Source: Spirosoma fluviale
GTDB lineage: Bacteria; Bacteroidota; Bacteroidia; Cytophagales; Spirosomataceae
DNA: 64,000 nt
Assembly: GCF_900230225.1 (NCBI RefSeq)
Contig: NZ_OCNH01000004.1
Coordinates: forward strand, 372,001-436,000
Direction of reading: 5' to 3'
Each line of letters starts with the position of its first letter. Positions within the stretch are counted from its first letter, which is position 1. Made by a program: the position numbers and the translations under genes. The notes under the pieces are model-generated. The model saw only the letters and a program-made list of their open reading frames with translations, made no database searches and was not told the origin of the DNA. Below are positions 18,512 through 28,600 of this stretch, in pieces.

Positions 18512-19003
18512 ATGACTTTCTCCGAACTAACCGCCATCCTCACCACTCAATTTGGCGCAGCTATACAGCCCAATACTCAGAATTTACAGCCTTACCTGAC
18601 AGTTCCCGTTGAGCAACTGGTTGACATCTGTCAGTTCCTCCGCAATGACGAGCGGCTGTTCTTCGACCTGCTGGCCTGCATTACGGCCATCGACAACGGA
18701 GCCAGCGCCAACACCATGGAGGTGGTTTACAACCTGACCTCTATTCCTTACGAACACAACCTGATGATGAAGGTCGTTGTGCCGCGTAACATGAACGGGA
18801 CAGCGTTGCCATCCGTACCGAGCATTGCCCACGTCTGGCGAACCGCCGACTGGCACGAGCGCGAAGCCTTCGACCTCCTGGGTATTCACTTCAGCGGTCA
18901 CCCCGACCTGCGCCGGATTCTGCTCCCTACCGATTGGGTTGGGCATCCCCTCCGCACCGATTACCAGGAAGAAGAGCAGTACCACGGCATAAAAACGAAA
19001 TAA
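18512..19003 (+). CDS. nuoC: NADH-quinone oxidoreductase subunit C
   Basis: Peripheral-arm subunit of respiratory complex I (30-kDa subunit). The start at 18512 gives MTFSELTAILTTQFG; an upstream frame extension overlaps the lipoprotein gene and is rejected. The family signature is clear: WRTADWHEREAFDLLGIHF followed by GHPDLRRILLPTDWVGHPLR and the ending DYQEEEQYHG. The length of 163 residues fits the single-domain NuoC rather than the NuoCD fusion. No other nuo gene is present here; nuoC normally sits between nuoB and nuoD. Either the complex I genes are scattered in this genome or this is an extra copy. Confidence 0.95.
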   Translation: MTFSELTAILTTQFGAAIQPNTQNLQPYLTVPVEQLVDICQFLRNDERLFFDLLACITAIDNGASANTMEVVYNLTSIPYEHNLMMKVVVPRNMNGTALPSVPSIAHVWRTADWHEREAFDLLGIHFSGHPDLRRILLPTDWVGHPLRTDYQEEEQYHGIKTK

Positions 19004-19080
19004 GCCGTCGACATTTTGAGCCGATTGTTGACTGTTTCTGAAATTCGTTTGTTATTGCTTTGTCTGTATTCCTGAAACCC

Positions 19081-20751
19081 ATGAAAAATCGTTCCCGGCT
19101 CCTCCGTGCCGTACTGTCTGCCATTCTTTTTCTAGCCCCTTTCCTAAGTCAGGCGCAAATGGATTCGGTAATTGTAACGGGTCGTATTCGCAACCTGACG
19201 GCCCGCCTTTACCGCGAGTCACCTACGGTTCTGATTAGTCGCAACAATATCCTGCAAGCCAGCCGCGAACTGGTTCGCCCGGCTCCGCTCAACGTAGATG
19301 GTACGTTTCGGGTATCCCTGCCGCTCATTTATCCGCAGGAAGAAATGTATTTCAACTACGGGCGCATTTCAACGGCTTTTCTGGCCGCACCAGGTACCCT
19401 TAGCATCGATCTGGATGCCGACTCTCTGTTCACAGCCGCCGTACCCTTCCGATTTGGGGGTGTCAATGCACAGGTCAATAGTCAGTTTGCCCGATATAAG
19501 GCCTTTGAAGCGGCCTATGCCGATAAGCCGGATGGCAAAAAACTGTCCAAACAAATTAGCAATGAATCCATCGGTGCCGCCTTCGGCATGCTCTCGGCGG
19601 CTTACCGGGCACCCTTCAACGCCTTTGCGAAGCGGGAAAAGGTATTCCCGCTGGTGGCTCGCTGGATCACGTCCAGCAGCCGGTACAACGCAGCCGCTTT
19701 TTTGTACGAGAAGGCAACGTATGAGAATGACAAGATTCCCGCTGCCCTGACCGACTCCCTGCGGCCCGCCAACGACCAGTTGCTAACGGCGTCGCGGGCA
19801 TCGGCCATGAACCGTTTTGCCAATTATATTACCCAGCGGGTGTCTACCGAGTCGGCAAATGGGCGTAGCAGTGGTCTGTCGGTTCGTGTGCTCTCTACGT
19901 TGCTCGAACGATATGGCAAAAACCTCACCGCCGACGAGCGCATCCGGCTTCATGATTACGCCATCAAAAACAGCGCCCGCGCGGCCGACCTGCGTTTTTT
20001 CGATGGTCTGGTCAAACGCAGCCCCGATACACTGCAACGACTGGTTAGCTACGAATCGCTGATCGAGCGTAGCCGTCCGCAGGTCGACAGTTCGTCCCTG
20101 AACTACCTGACGGCTTATTGGCTGGCCAGTTCGTTGCCCGCTATGACGCTTAATTTTTCCATGCTGCTTTACGATTACGCCCGCCCGCAGGTAAAAGAAA
20201 CCGCTTTGGGGCAATCGCTCGATGAGTTGTATCGGCTGGAAGTAAAAGACAGCACACGGATTCGGGCGGCTACGCAGGTACTACAAAAAGCGGGGACAAT
20301 TGCCCAGGGATTAGAAATAGCTCCGGGCGTCTTTATAACGAAATCGGAACGCAATGGTGGTCAGGTATTGATTGACCAACTTATTGCGGCCAATCGTGGG
20401 AAAGTCATTTATGTACTGCTGTTTTCTCCTTCCGACGAAGCCGGACGCCAGGTAGCCCTCGACGCCCAACGCCTGCGGAGCGCCTACAGCCCCCGCGACT
20501 TCGCGCTGATTTACATACCCATGCCCAGTTCCGACATGGCTTTGTTTCCGGAACAGGCCACCCGCTACAACCTCTACGGCGATCACCTGCTGTTAACCGA
20601 AGTGCAACTGATGGACGCCGTTGAGCGGTTTCGGCCCGATAATGAAACCTCGGCAACCATCCTCAACCGAACAGGTAAGATCATAAAACGAAACGCGCCC
20701 TTACCGGGCGCGTTCGAAGAAGCCAGAAACTCGATCAATAAAAACCTGTAG
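19081..20751 (+). CDS. TlpA-like exported protein without redox cysteines
   Basis: The ATG at 19081 begins a signal peptide (MKNRSRLLRAVLSAILFLAPFLSQAQ). The N-terminal 100 residues resemble the DUF4369-type domain that precedes thioredoxin folds in Bacteroidota (VTGRIRN...VDGTFRVSLPL...GTLSIDLDADS). A helical middle part follows (about 130-400). The C-terminal 130 residues look like a thioredoxin fold: GKVIYVLLFSPSDEAGRQVA, where the usual WCxxC is replaced by FSPSD, and later FALIYIPMPSS and TRYNLYGDHLLL. With no CxxC it cannot act as a classical thiol-disulfide enzyme. Family placement is by overall layout and is tentative. Its 3' end overlaps a terminator for the opposite gene. Confidence 0.8.
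   Translation: MKNRSRLLRAVLSAILFLAPFLSQAQMDSVIVTGRIRNLTARLYRESPTVLISRNNILQASRELVRPAPLNVDGTFRVSLPLIYPQEEMYFNYGRISTAFLAAPGTLSIDLDADSLFTAAVPFRFGGVNAQVNSQFARYKAFEAAYADKPDGKKLSKQISNESIGAAFGMLSAAYRAPFNAFAKREKVFPLVARWITSSSRYNAAAFLYEKATYENDKIPAALTDSLRPANDQLLTASRASAMNRFANYITQRVSTESANGRSSGLSVRVLSTLLERYGKNLTADERIRLHDYAIKNSARAADLRFFDGLVKRSPDTLQRLVSYESLIERSRPQVDSSSLNYLTAYWLASSLPAMTLNFSMLLYDYARPQVKETALGQSLDELYRLEVKDSTRIRAATQVLQKAGTIAQGLEIAPGVFITKSERNGGQVLIDQLIAANRGKVIYVLLFSPSDEAGRQVALDAQRLRSAYSPRDFALIYIPMPSSDMALFPEQATRYNLYGDHLLLTEVQLMDAVERFRPDNETSATILNRTGKIIKRNAPLPGAFEEARNSINKNL
20692..20714 (-). terminator. Intrinsic terminator of the minus-strand SusD gene, inside the convergent gene
   Basis: AACGCGCCC and GGGCGCGTT form a perfect 9-bp GC-rich stem with a five-base loop. 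On the minus strand it is followed by TTTCGTTTTA, a U-rich tail. It lies 42 bases after the SusD stop at 20756, within the last 20 codons of the plus-strand gene, whose stop is only four bases from that of SusD. The same bases therefore encode protein and end the opposing transcript. Confidence 0.6.
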
Positions 20752-20755
20752 CGGT

Positions 20756-22207
20756 CTACTTAGCCCACCAGAGTTTGGTTTGCATCGTATTGGCCCCACC
20801 CATGGCCGTAAGAGCTGCTTTGAAATTGGCGTTATTAAGATTTTCTTCCGAGGACGGGTAAGGCAGCCGGGTGGGGATTACGCCACCGTTGTAGTTGACT
20901 TTGGGCACAACCAGCGCCGGAACGCCCGTTCGACGGTATTCCGTCCACGCTTCAACGCCCTGCCCAAACAAGGCAATCCACTTCTGTTCCAGTACCTGAG
21001 TCAGGCCTGCATCACCGGCTTTGAGCGCATTTGTCGTTAGGTAATCGGCGGGGAGGGTCAGCTTGTAATAGGCCATGGAAGCTTTTATACCTTCCTCATA
21101 AGCTTTGGCGGCATCACCAGCGGCAGTCACCCCTTTCAGGGCGGCTTCGGCCTTGATGAAGTTCAGTTCGGCATAGCTCATGATCACGCCCGGTGTGGTT
21201 TCCTGCACGAAGAAATCACCGATTTTAGACGTACTGGTAAAGCCCAGGGCCCCGGCATCGGAGTTGGGGAGCCCGTTAGGGACACCTTTGTACAAACCCG
21301 TAGCCACCGCTTTGTTGGCATAAACGCCCAACCGGGGATCGCCCAGCGCAACGAGTTTGTCAACCAAGGTTGCACTCACGCGATGGTCGTCGCGGGTGCG
21401 CCGATTCTCGCTGGTGGGGTTGTTGTTGGGGCGAGACAGGTAGACCAGTTGAGCCACATCCGTATTCGAGGTCATGACCGGGTATTTGGCCGGGTCGCTC
21501 AGAATGCGCGTCATTTCGGCTTTCGGGTCGATAGACAAGCCCGTTTTACCCACCATTCGGTTCAGCAACCGCAGACTTAGCGAATTGGCCAGCTTTTTCC
21601 ATTTGGTCATGTCGCCCGCGAATAAAATATCCGCGTCTTTGTCGACCGTTTTGGTACTGATCAGGTCGCTGGCTGTTTTGAGGTCGTTTACCAGACCCGC
21701 ATACACATCTTTCTGGGCATCGAATTTAGGGGCGACAATGCCGCTCGTCGTGCCTTTGAGGGCTTCGGAGTACGGAATGTCGCCATACACATCCGTTAAA
21801 TTGGCGAATACCCAGGAGCGCATGATCAGGCCTATTGCCTGAAGGTTCTCGTTATTAGCCGTTTTGCCCAATTCATAAATCTTCTGAAAATCGGCCAGGG
21901 CTTCGTTGTACAAGTAGCGCCAGGGCAAATCCTGTAAATCGCTGGTGTAGCTGAACTGGTCGATTTCGGTATACTGAATCCGGGCCGTATGCTGTGCCCA
22001 GCCATTACCGGCATCCAGCCCCAGCGAAACCGTACTTGACGGCCCGATGATGTTGCTCACCGCTGAGTAAATCCCGTGGGGCAGTAGCCGTTCTGCCGGT
22101 ACGCTGGTCGGGTCGTTGGGGTTGACGTTGGTTTCGTTGAACTTGTTTTCGCAGCCACTTAACGTCAACAGCGAAAGTGTGAAGGAAAGAAAAAATATCT
22201 TTTTCAT
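20756..22207 (-). CDS. SusD/RagB-family nutrient-binding outer membrane lipoprotein (SusD-like 2 type)
   Basis: Surface partner of the SusC encoded upstream. The ATG at 22207 gives signal peptide and lipobox MKKIFFLSFTLSLLTLSGCEN (Cys19); the open frame extends further upstream only because it overlaps susC in another frame. The sequence NETNVNPNDPTSVPAERLLP is the start motif of the SusD-like 2 subfamily. Later landmarks are IGLIMRSWVFANLTDVYGDIPYSEA-type TPR (near residues 120-145), MSYAELNFIKAEAALKG and EQKWIALFGQGVEAWTEYRRTG. About 483 residues. One base separates its ATG from the susC stop, so translation is coupled. Confidence 0.95.
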   Translation of the reverse strand: MKKIFFLSFTLSLLTLSGCENKFNETNVNPNDPTSVPAERLLPHGIYSAVSNIIGPSSTVSLGLDAGNGWAQHTARIQYTEIDQFSYTSDLQDLPWRYLYNEALADFQKIYELGKTANNENLQAIGLIMRSWVFANLTDVYGDIPYSEALKGTTSGIVAPKFDAQKDVYAGLVNDLKTASDLISTKTVDKDADILFAGDMTKWKKLANSLSLRLLNRMVGKTGLSIDPKAEMTRILSDPAKYPVMTSNTDVAQLVYLSRPNNNPTSENRRTRDDHRVSATLVDKLVALGDPRLGVYANKAVATGLYKGVPNGLPNSDAGALGFTSTSKIGDFFVQETTPGVIMSYAELNFIKAEAALKGVTAAGDAAKAYEEGIKASMAYYKLTLPADYLTTNALKAGDAGLTQVLEQKWIALFGQGVEAWTEYRRTGVPALVVPKVNYNGGVIPTRLPYPSSEENLNNANFKAALTAMGGANTMQTKLWWAK

Positions 22208-22208
22208 A

Positions 22209-25200
22209 TTAGAGTCCGAAGTTGAGGTTAAAGCCCATGCTACGGGCCGATGGCGTATTGCCGTTTTCGAAGCCCTGTACGTTACCATCGCCGTAATAGC
22301 TGGTTTCAGGGTCGATATGCGGGATGTTTTTATAGAGCAGCGCCAGATTGCGGCCCACCAGCGCAAACGTTGCACTACGGAAGGGCGTTTTGCCCAGCCA
22401 CCGCTGCGGAAGGGTAAAGCCCAGCCGTACCTCCCGGAGTTTTACGTAACTAGCATCGAAAATGTAATTCTCGTTGACGTTGCGATTGTAAAAATTGTGG
22501 TAGTAATCGTCCGCCGAAGCCACCGCTGTTGTATTGGACGCATACGAGAAGCTACCGTCGGCGTTAGCGGTTTCGACCACGCCTTTGCCTACGATATTGC
22601 CCTCGCGACCGGGCACCGTTTCTGCTAGCACGCCCGTATACCGGCCAATGTTGATCCCCTGCGAGAAGACATTCCCGCCGTAACGTACATCGATCAGCGA
22701 ACTGAGCGACACCCATTTGTAGGAGAAGGTGTTCTGAAAACCACCCGTCCATTTCGGCATGATGTTCCCAACCACTTTCCGATCCGATGCCATAATCGGA
22801 TACCCCTGGCTGTTGAAAATCAGGTTGCCGCTCGGGTCGCGCCGGTAGTAGGTACCGTAAAAATTGCCGTAGGGATCGCCCGGACGAGCTTCCAAAATCA
22901 CGTTGCGCAACAGCGAACCAGTATTGATCTGGTAAGTCGACAGGCCACCCAAATCCACCACTTCGGAGCGGTTCCGGGCGAAATTGATTCCCACATCCCA
23001 ACGGAAGCCTCCCGCATTCTTAACCGGTGCCCCGGACAGTTCGATTTCGAAACCGCTGTTCCGAATCTGACCGGCATTGATCACCGAGTTATAATAGCCC
23101 GAACTCTGCGCTACGTTGGCCTGTAAAATCTGGTTTTTCGTGTTCTTGTCGTAATACGTGAACTCGAAATTCAGCGCGTTTCGGAACAAGCGGGTCTCAA
23201 CGCCAAATTCAATGGCGGTCGTCAGCTCCGGCTTCAGGTTCTTGTTATAAATCAGGTTGTTTTCCGAGAAAGTCGTTGTGTTTCCCCAGGCCGTTTCGTT
23301 CGAAAATACCTGCGTCAGGTTGTACGGATCGGTGTCGTTACCCACCTGCGCGAAGCCGCCCCGCAACTTGGCGTAGGTGAGCACGTTGGATGTCAGCCCC
23401 AACATATCCGTCACAATGGCGCTGGCCGATATGGATGGGTAAAAATAGCTCCGGTTACCGGCGGGCAGGGTGCTCGACCAGTCATTGCGGGCCGTCAGAT
23501 CGACAAACAGATAATCGCGGAACGACAGCGACGCCGAGCCATAGAGACTATTTACCCGTTTGTCCGTAATCCGATTGTAGACCGTTGGGCGCGATTTTGC
23601 ATTCCCGATGTTATACAAGTTGGGAATCGTCAACTCCGATGCGTACATATAATCGCGCTGGGTGTAGTTCCGGCGCGTGTTGCCGCCCACCGAGGCTACG
23701 ACGTGAAGTTCACTGAACCGTTTGTCGGCGGTCAGCAGGAAATCGCTGTTGGTTTCGCTTACGTAAACGATATCTTCGGCATAGCTGCCATTGGGTACGC
23801 CCACGTTTTTGGCCTGTTTGGTGGTGCGCCGGTCGTTCGAGAAATCGGTTCCGGTGCGGCCCGTCAGCGTCAGCCAGTCGGTCAGTTTATACGTGGCGGT
23901 AATGTTGCCAATCAGGCGATCTTTATCGTTGGCGTATTTCAGGTACTTCAGCGCATACGCCGGGTTGTTCCAGTAGTTCGAATTCCAGTTTCGCTGCACG
24001 GGCCACTGGCTCGGGTCGGTATCGGGCTGGACCGGGTTGGCCTTGAGGTCTTCCAAATCGACCTGCCGACCAAACCAGATCCAGTAGAGATTCAGGTTTT
24101 GCCGGTTGTCGGAGCCGTCTTTTATGTAGTTGATGCTGGTACGGACGGTGAATTTTGGGGTAAAATTCCAGCCCGCGTTGAACGACAGATTCTGCCGTTT
24201 GTAGTTCGTGTTGGGCAGCATGCCTTTCTGATAAAGATTGGTGTACCCCAGCCGGAAATCACCTTTTTCGTTGCCGCCGGTCAATGCAATACTGTTCGAG
24301 GTAGTAACACCCGTATCGTAAAAGTTCTTGACGTTATCGGGTCGGGCAATCCAGGGTGTGGCCGTGCGTTTGCCATCAGCGCCAATGGGCGAGTTGAATT
24401 GCGGGATCAGCCGACCATCCAGCTTGGGTCCCCAGCTCTCATCCACACCATCATTGACGCCCCCGCCCATACCATCGACGTACGAAAACTGCCCCTTAAG
24501 GCCCTGCCCGTATTCATTCTGAAAATCGGGCAAACGCAACGGATTCTCGAACGTGGTGTTGGTATTGACCGTTACACCAACGTTTTTACTGGCCGAGCCC
24601 CGCTTGGTCGTGATCAGAATAACCCCGTTAGCCGCCCGCGAGCCATACAGCGCAGCGGCATTGGCACCTTTCAGTACCGAAATATTGTCAATATCATCCG
24701 GGTTTATGGACGATGCGCCGTTGCCATAATCGGTGGTTACGTTATTGACGTTTCCGCCCGTGCTGCCCGGTGTGACGTTGTAACTGCCATTATCAATCGG
24801 AATCCCGTCGACCACAAACAGCGGCTGGTTGTTGCCCCCAATCGAGTTGGCCCCGCGAATCAGAATCCGCGACGATGCGCCGGGTAGTCCGTTCGTTGCT
24901 GTAACCTGAATACCCGCAATTTTTCCGGACAATGCATTGACCAGGTTGGTTGGCCGCGCCTGCGTGAGTTCGTTTCCTTTCAGCTCCTGGAGACTGTACC
25001 CCAGTGCTTTTTTATCCCGCGAAATCCCCAGCGCCGTAACGACCACTTCGCTTAGTTGGGATGCATCTTCGGCCAGCGAAATCACCACCTCGGTCTGATT
25101 GCCAATAGCCATTTCCTGGGACACAAAACCGATGTAGGAAACGGTTAACGTGGCGTTGGGTTGTGCGCTGATGGCAAAGCTACCTTCCGCATCCGTCACC

Positions 25201-25388
25201 GCCCCCACCGACGAGCCTTTCACAAGTACGTTGGCACCGGGAAGACCTTTCCCGTCGGTTTTAGATAGAATTTTCCCAGTAATGGTGCGCCCCGGATTTT
25301 GAGCCCAGCCGACGAGCATTGTGAGCAACCAGAAGGCCGTCACTAGAGCTAAATGACGTCTCTTTTCATTTGGTAAGAAGTGTTTCAT
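22209..25388 (-). CDS. SusC/RagA-family TonB-linked outer membrane protein
   Basis: TonB-dependent channel paired with the SusD-like 2 lipoprotein. Start at the ATG 25388 (MKHFLPNEKRRHLALVTAFW, signal peptide ending GWAQ); an upstream in-frame codon at 25424 would add 12 unlikely residues. Regulatory-like domain ITGKILSKTDGKGLPGANVL, box LSEVVVTALGISRDKKALGYSLQ, plug motif ISVLKGANAAALYGSRAANG and a long barrel. The VTALGI...KALGYS form of the box, and the GNxLTxARxTN segment after it, mark the subfamily found with SusD-like 2 partners. About 1,059 residues. The susC and susD genes have no hairpin between them here, unlike the two units further on. Confidence 0.95.
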   Translation of the reverse strand: MKHFLPNEKRRHLALVTAFWLLTMLVGWAQNPGRTITGKILSKTDGKGLPGANVLVKGSSVGAVTDAEGSFAISAQPNATLTVSYIGFVSQEMAIGNQTEVVISLAEDASQLSEVVVTALGISRDKKALGYSLQELKGNELTQARPTNLVNALSGKIAGIQVTATNGLPGASSRILIRGANSIGGNNQPLFVVDGIPIDNGSYNVTPGSTGGNVNNVTTDYGNGASSINPDDIDNISVLKGANAAALYGSRAANGVILITTKRGSASKNVGVTVNTNTTFENPLRLPDFQNEYGQGLKGQFSYVDGMGGGVNDGVDESWGPKLDGRLIPQFNSPIGADGKRTATPWIARPDNVKNFYDTGVTTSNSIALTGGNEKGDFRLGYTNLYQKGMLPNTNYKRQNLSFNAGWNFTPKFTVRTSINYIKDGSDNRQNLNLYWIWFGRQVDLEDLKANPVQPDTDPSQWPVQRNWNSNYWNNPAYALKYLKYANDKDRLIGNITATYKLTDWLTLTGRTGTDFSNDRRTTKQAKNVGVPNGSYAEDIVYVSETNSDFLLTADKRFSELHVVASVGGNTRRNYTQRDYMYASELTIPNLYNIGNAKSRPTVYNRITDKRVNSLYGSASLSFRDYLFVDLTARNDWSSTLPAGNRSYFYPSISASAIVTDMLGLTSNVLTYAKLRGGFAQVGNDTDPYNLTQVFSNETAWGNTTTFSENNLIYNKNLKPELTTAIEFGVETRLFRNALNFEFTYYDKNTKNQILQANVAQSSGYYNSVINAGQIRNSGFEIELSGAPVKNAGGFRWDVGINFARNRSEVVDLGGLSTYQINTGSLLRNVILEARPGDPYGNFYGTYYRRDPSGNLIFNSQGYPIMASDRKVVGNIMPKWTGGFQNTFSYKWVSLSSLIDVRYGGNVFSQGINIGRYTGVLAETVPGREGNIVGKGVVETANADGSFSYASNTTAVASADDYYHNFYNRNVNENYIFDASYVKLREVRLGFTLPQRWLGKTPFRSATFALVGRNLALLYKNIPHIDPETSYYGDGNVQGFENGNTPSARSMGFNLNFGL

Positions 25389-25676
25389 AAGTTGGTCAAT
25401 TATATATAAAGTATATAGAACCACTATAATTATTCTATAAAACTACGCAACAACCAACTGAATTTTCTAAACCAAGTAATATTATATTCTAGTTTTATCG
25501 ATAAATACAAACTATTATAACGTTAATTATATTTTGACCTATAGATTAATTATATCATTTGAATTGCCAAATAAAAGTCGGTAGAGACGCATGTGCTTAC
25601 GCGTCTCTACCGACTTTGAACTATTGGTTAGTAAATTACTGGGTTATTAGTTATTGCTCAATAAGCAAAGAATCTA
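25389..25676. other. Intergenic region between CRTAC1-like gene and susC, AT-rich
   Basis: About 290 bases. The part next to susC (25389-25560) is very AT-rich, with ATAT runs typical of a promoter region, but I cannot pick one promoter with confidence. The part next to the CRTAC1-like stop contains the 17-bp inverted repeat described separately. No gene is seen. Confidence 0.5.
25574..25617. repeat. 17-bp perfect inverted repeat of the GAGACGC family, probable terminator
   Basis: Arms 25574-25590 and 25601-25617 are perfectly complementary around a ten-base loop; the core is GTAGAGACGC and GCGTCTCTAC. On the minus strand it lies 60 bases after the CRTAC1-like stop and is followed by TTTATTT, so it may end that transcript. 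The same GAGACGC/GCGTCTC core recurs three times at 59609-59710, so this is a dispersed element and not only a local terminator. Confidence 0.7.
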
Positions 25677-28600
25677 CTACAGCGATTTGAATACCTGCAT
25701 ACCAGCGTCATTTCGTGCAACAACAATTCGGACGCCCTGCCCCGAACGCACCGGACGGATATCCCGTATTTCGCCATTAAGCTGAAAACCGGAATCAACA
25801 GGCGACAGCGTTGCGAAATTTCCTTTGCCATCATTTCGCAGCACCAGCCCGTAACCAGCATCGTAGCGCCCCTGATAGGTACTGACACCGTAAAAATTTC
25901 CTCCGCCCAGTAGGTCCAGATCACCATCCCGGTCGATGTCGATAGCCTGTAGCGCAAACAACTTCGACACCTGCGCCATCAGGGGAAGTTCGTGAACAAC
26001 AAACTGTGGATTACCATCCTTGCCGCCCTTATTTTCCAGATAGACAGACGCAAACTGGTTAACCGTAAGTTCATCGGCTCCTTTCAGTTCCTCATCTTTC
26101 AATACATCACCAAGCGGCTTCCCGGCGAAGGATACATAGTCAGTAAATCGTTTGTTGATGATACTCGGCATTTGCTTGCCCAGTTCGTCTTTGAAAGCCA
26201 GCGGATACCACTCATCCCCACGATTATACGAAATGATCTGCTCCACGCTCTGGTTATTGTCCACATCCTTCACCAGCATCCGCAACTGCGAATCGGGCGT
26301 TTTGCGGAACTTGGTGTTGGTGCCGATGTTTCCTGCTACGAGGTCAATATCGCCGTCCCGGTCGAAATCGGCGGCAATGATGCGCTGGTAGAACCCATTC
26401 AGTGGGGTATCGGTAATGGATTTTACCTCTGAGAATTTCCCTTTGTCGTTGGCGAAAATACGAATTGGCATCCAGTCGCCCGCTACAATGAGGTCCTGGT
26501 CCTTATCGCCGTCATAATCGGCCCATACGGCATCGGTAACCATGCCTACGTTCCGAAGGCCCGGTGCGAGCTTATCAATCTGGTCGGTAAATGTGCCTTT
26601 CCCGTTGTTGATCAGCAGATAGGAATTGGGTGATTTGCCGTAGCCGAAACCCACCACACGCCCACCCACAAACAAATCCAGATCGCCGTCGTTGTCCACA
26701 TCGAAAGGCCGGACGCAGCTTTTATTGTCGTACATGGCGGGCAGCGCATTCAGCGAACGGGTAAAGCCCCCCTTGCCATCGTTCAGGTAGAGCCGGTCGA
26801 ATTGCTCCGGCATTTTGTTGTAAAACTCATTCCCCCCCGACACGACGTACAAATCCAGGTCTTTGTCGCCATCGGCATCGAAGAAAACGGCATCGACATC
26901 TTCGTACGTCGAGTCGTTGGTAAAGGCCGATTGTACCGATGGTTTAAATGTTCCGTTCGCCTGCTGCACGAGTAAACTTCCCGACTGCCACTTGGCACCA
27001 CCGGCGTACAGATCGTCCAGGCCATCGCCGTTCACATCGCCAACGGCCAGGTGCGGCCCTTCGGTCGATACTTTGAAGGGCATCAGCGACTCCCGCACAA
27101 AATCGAAATACTCTTTATTCTCTTTGTGTTGATACGGAATCGAATCGGCGGTCGATACGTCCGCGAACAGGGGCTGCATAAGCGGATTTGTATAAACGAA
27201 TCCGGCACCATCGAGTTTGGCATCCGTCTGTTTCAGCGTGATCGCCTGATTCGTTTTTACGTTGGTGCGCACCTCCATTTGCTGATTCGGCCAGATAACG
27301 ATCAGCGAATCAATGTTGGCCCGCTTGCCTAATCCAAACAACAGCTCCGGTGCCACCGACGATTCGAAGCCGCGCGTTGGCATCAGCTGCTGCATCATCA
27401 GGCTGTCTTTGCCGTACTTTAAAATCACCTTCGCTCCCACCCCAAAGGTGTTGGGCGAATCGCCTTTCAGCTTAACGGTCAGATGGGTATTGTCGGGAAA
27501 CAAGGTCGTGGCTTCATTGCGGTACAAACTGGCCGGGTCGTTGATATTGTTGGTAATGAGGTCCAGATCGCCGTCGTTATCGAGGTCGGCGTAGGCGGAA
27601 CCGTTCGAGTAGTTGGGCAGTTCGAAACCCCAGGCCGCCGACTTATCTTCGAACCGAAGCGAGGGCGTGCCCCGGTACAGGTAGTTGTGTACTTTGCCTT
27701 CGGGCATGAGTTTGGTAGCCCGCTCATCGAGCGATTTCGATGTTTCCATGGCATACCGCAGCGAGTCGTCGGCCGCGAACTTCACGTATTCCAGGTTGTT
27801 GGGGCGCCGGACAATGCCGTTCGTAATGAACAGGTCTTTAATCCCATCGTTGTCGTAATCGGCCAGCAACGGCGACCAGCTCCAGTCGGTAGCAGCTACA
27901 CCCGACATCGCGCCGATGTCCATGAATTTTTTGCCCGAAAGGCTTAGTTGAAGGCAATTCCGGCTGTACTGGTTCATGTAGCCGTACGCCAGTTTGTAGG
28001 TGTAAATATCCAGCGGGTCTTCGCCCAGCGACGATTTCTCCACCGTTTCATCTTCGGGATACATGTCGAGCGTGACCACATCGGCAAAACCGTCGTTGTT
28101 CACATCGCCAATGTCGTTCCCCATCGAGAAGCGGCTGGTGTGCTGAAAGGCTTTCCGTACGCTTTCGGTAAAGGTCCCGTCGTGGTTATTGACGTAGTAA
28201 TAATCGTCTTCGTGAAAATCGTTAGAGACGTAAATATCTTCCCAGCCATCGTTATTCAGATCGGCGACCGAAATACCGAGTCCGTAGCCCATAGCCGCCC
28301 CGAAGATGCCCGCCCGCTCACTCACGTTCTGGAACCGGGGAATTTTTCCGGCAGGCGCTTTCCCGGCCTTGGTGATCATTTGATTTTCGTACAGGTAATC
28401 GCCCGATTCGTTGTTCCGGAAATTCCGGGCCGAAACGCGGTCGTAACTGCGGGAGGTGTGAATGGCGTGATTGAGCAGGTAGCAATCCAGATCGCCGTCG
28501 TGGTCGTAATCGAAGAAAGCGGCCTGGGTCGAGAAACCCGTAAAGTCGAGCCCGTAATCGGCAGCTTTTTCGGTAAAGGTTGCATCGCCGTTGTTGATGT

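Noticed and set aside
25574..25617. CRISPR repeat or phage attachment site
   Set aside because: Only a single palindrome with no spacer array, and no tRNA or integrase nearby.
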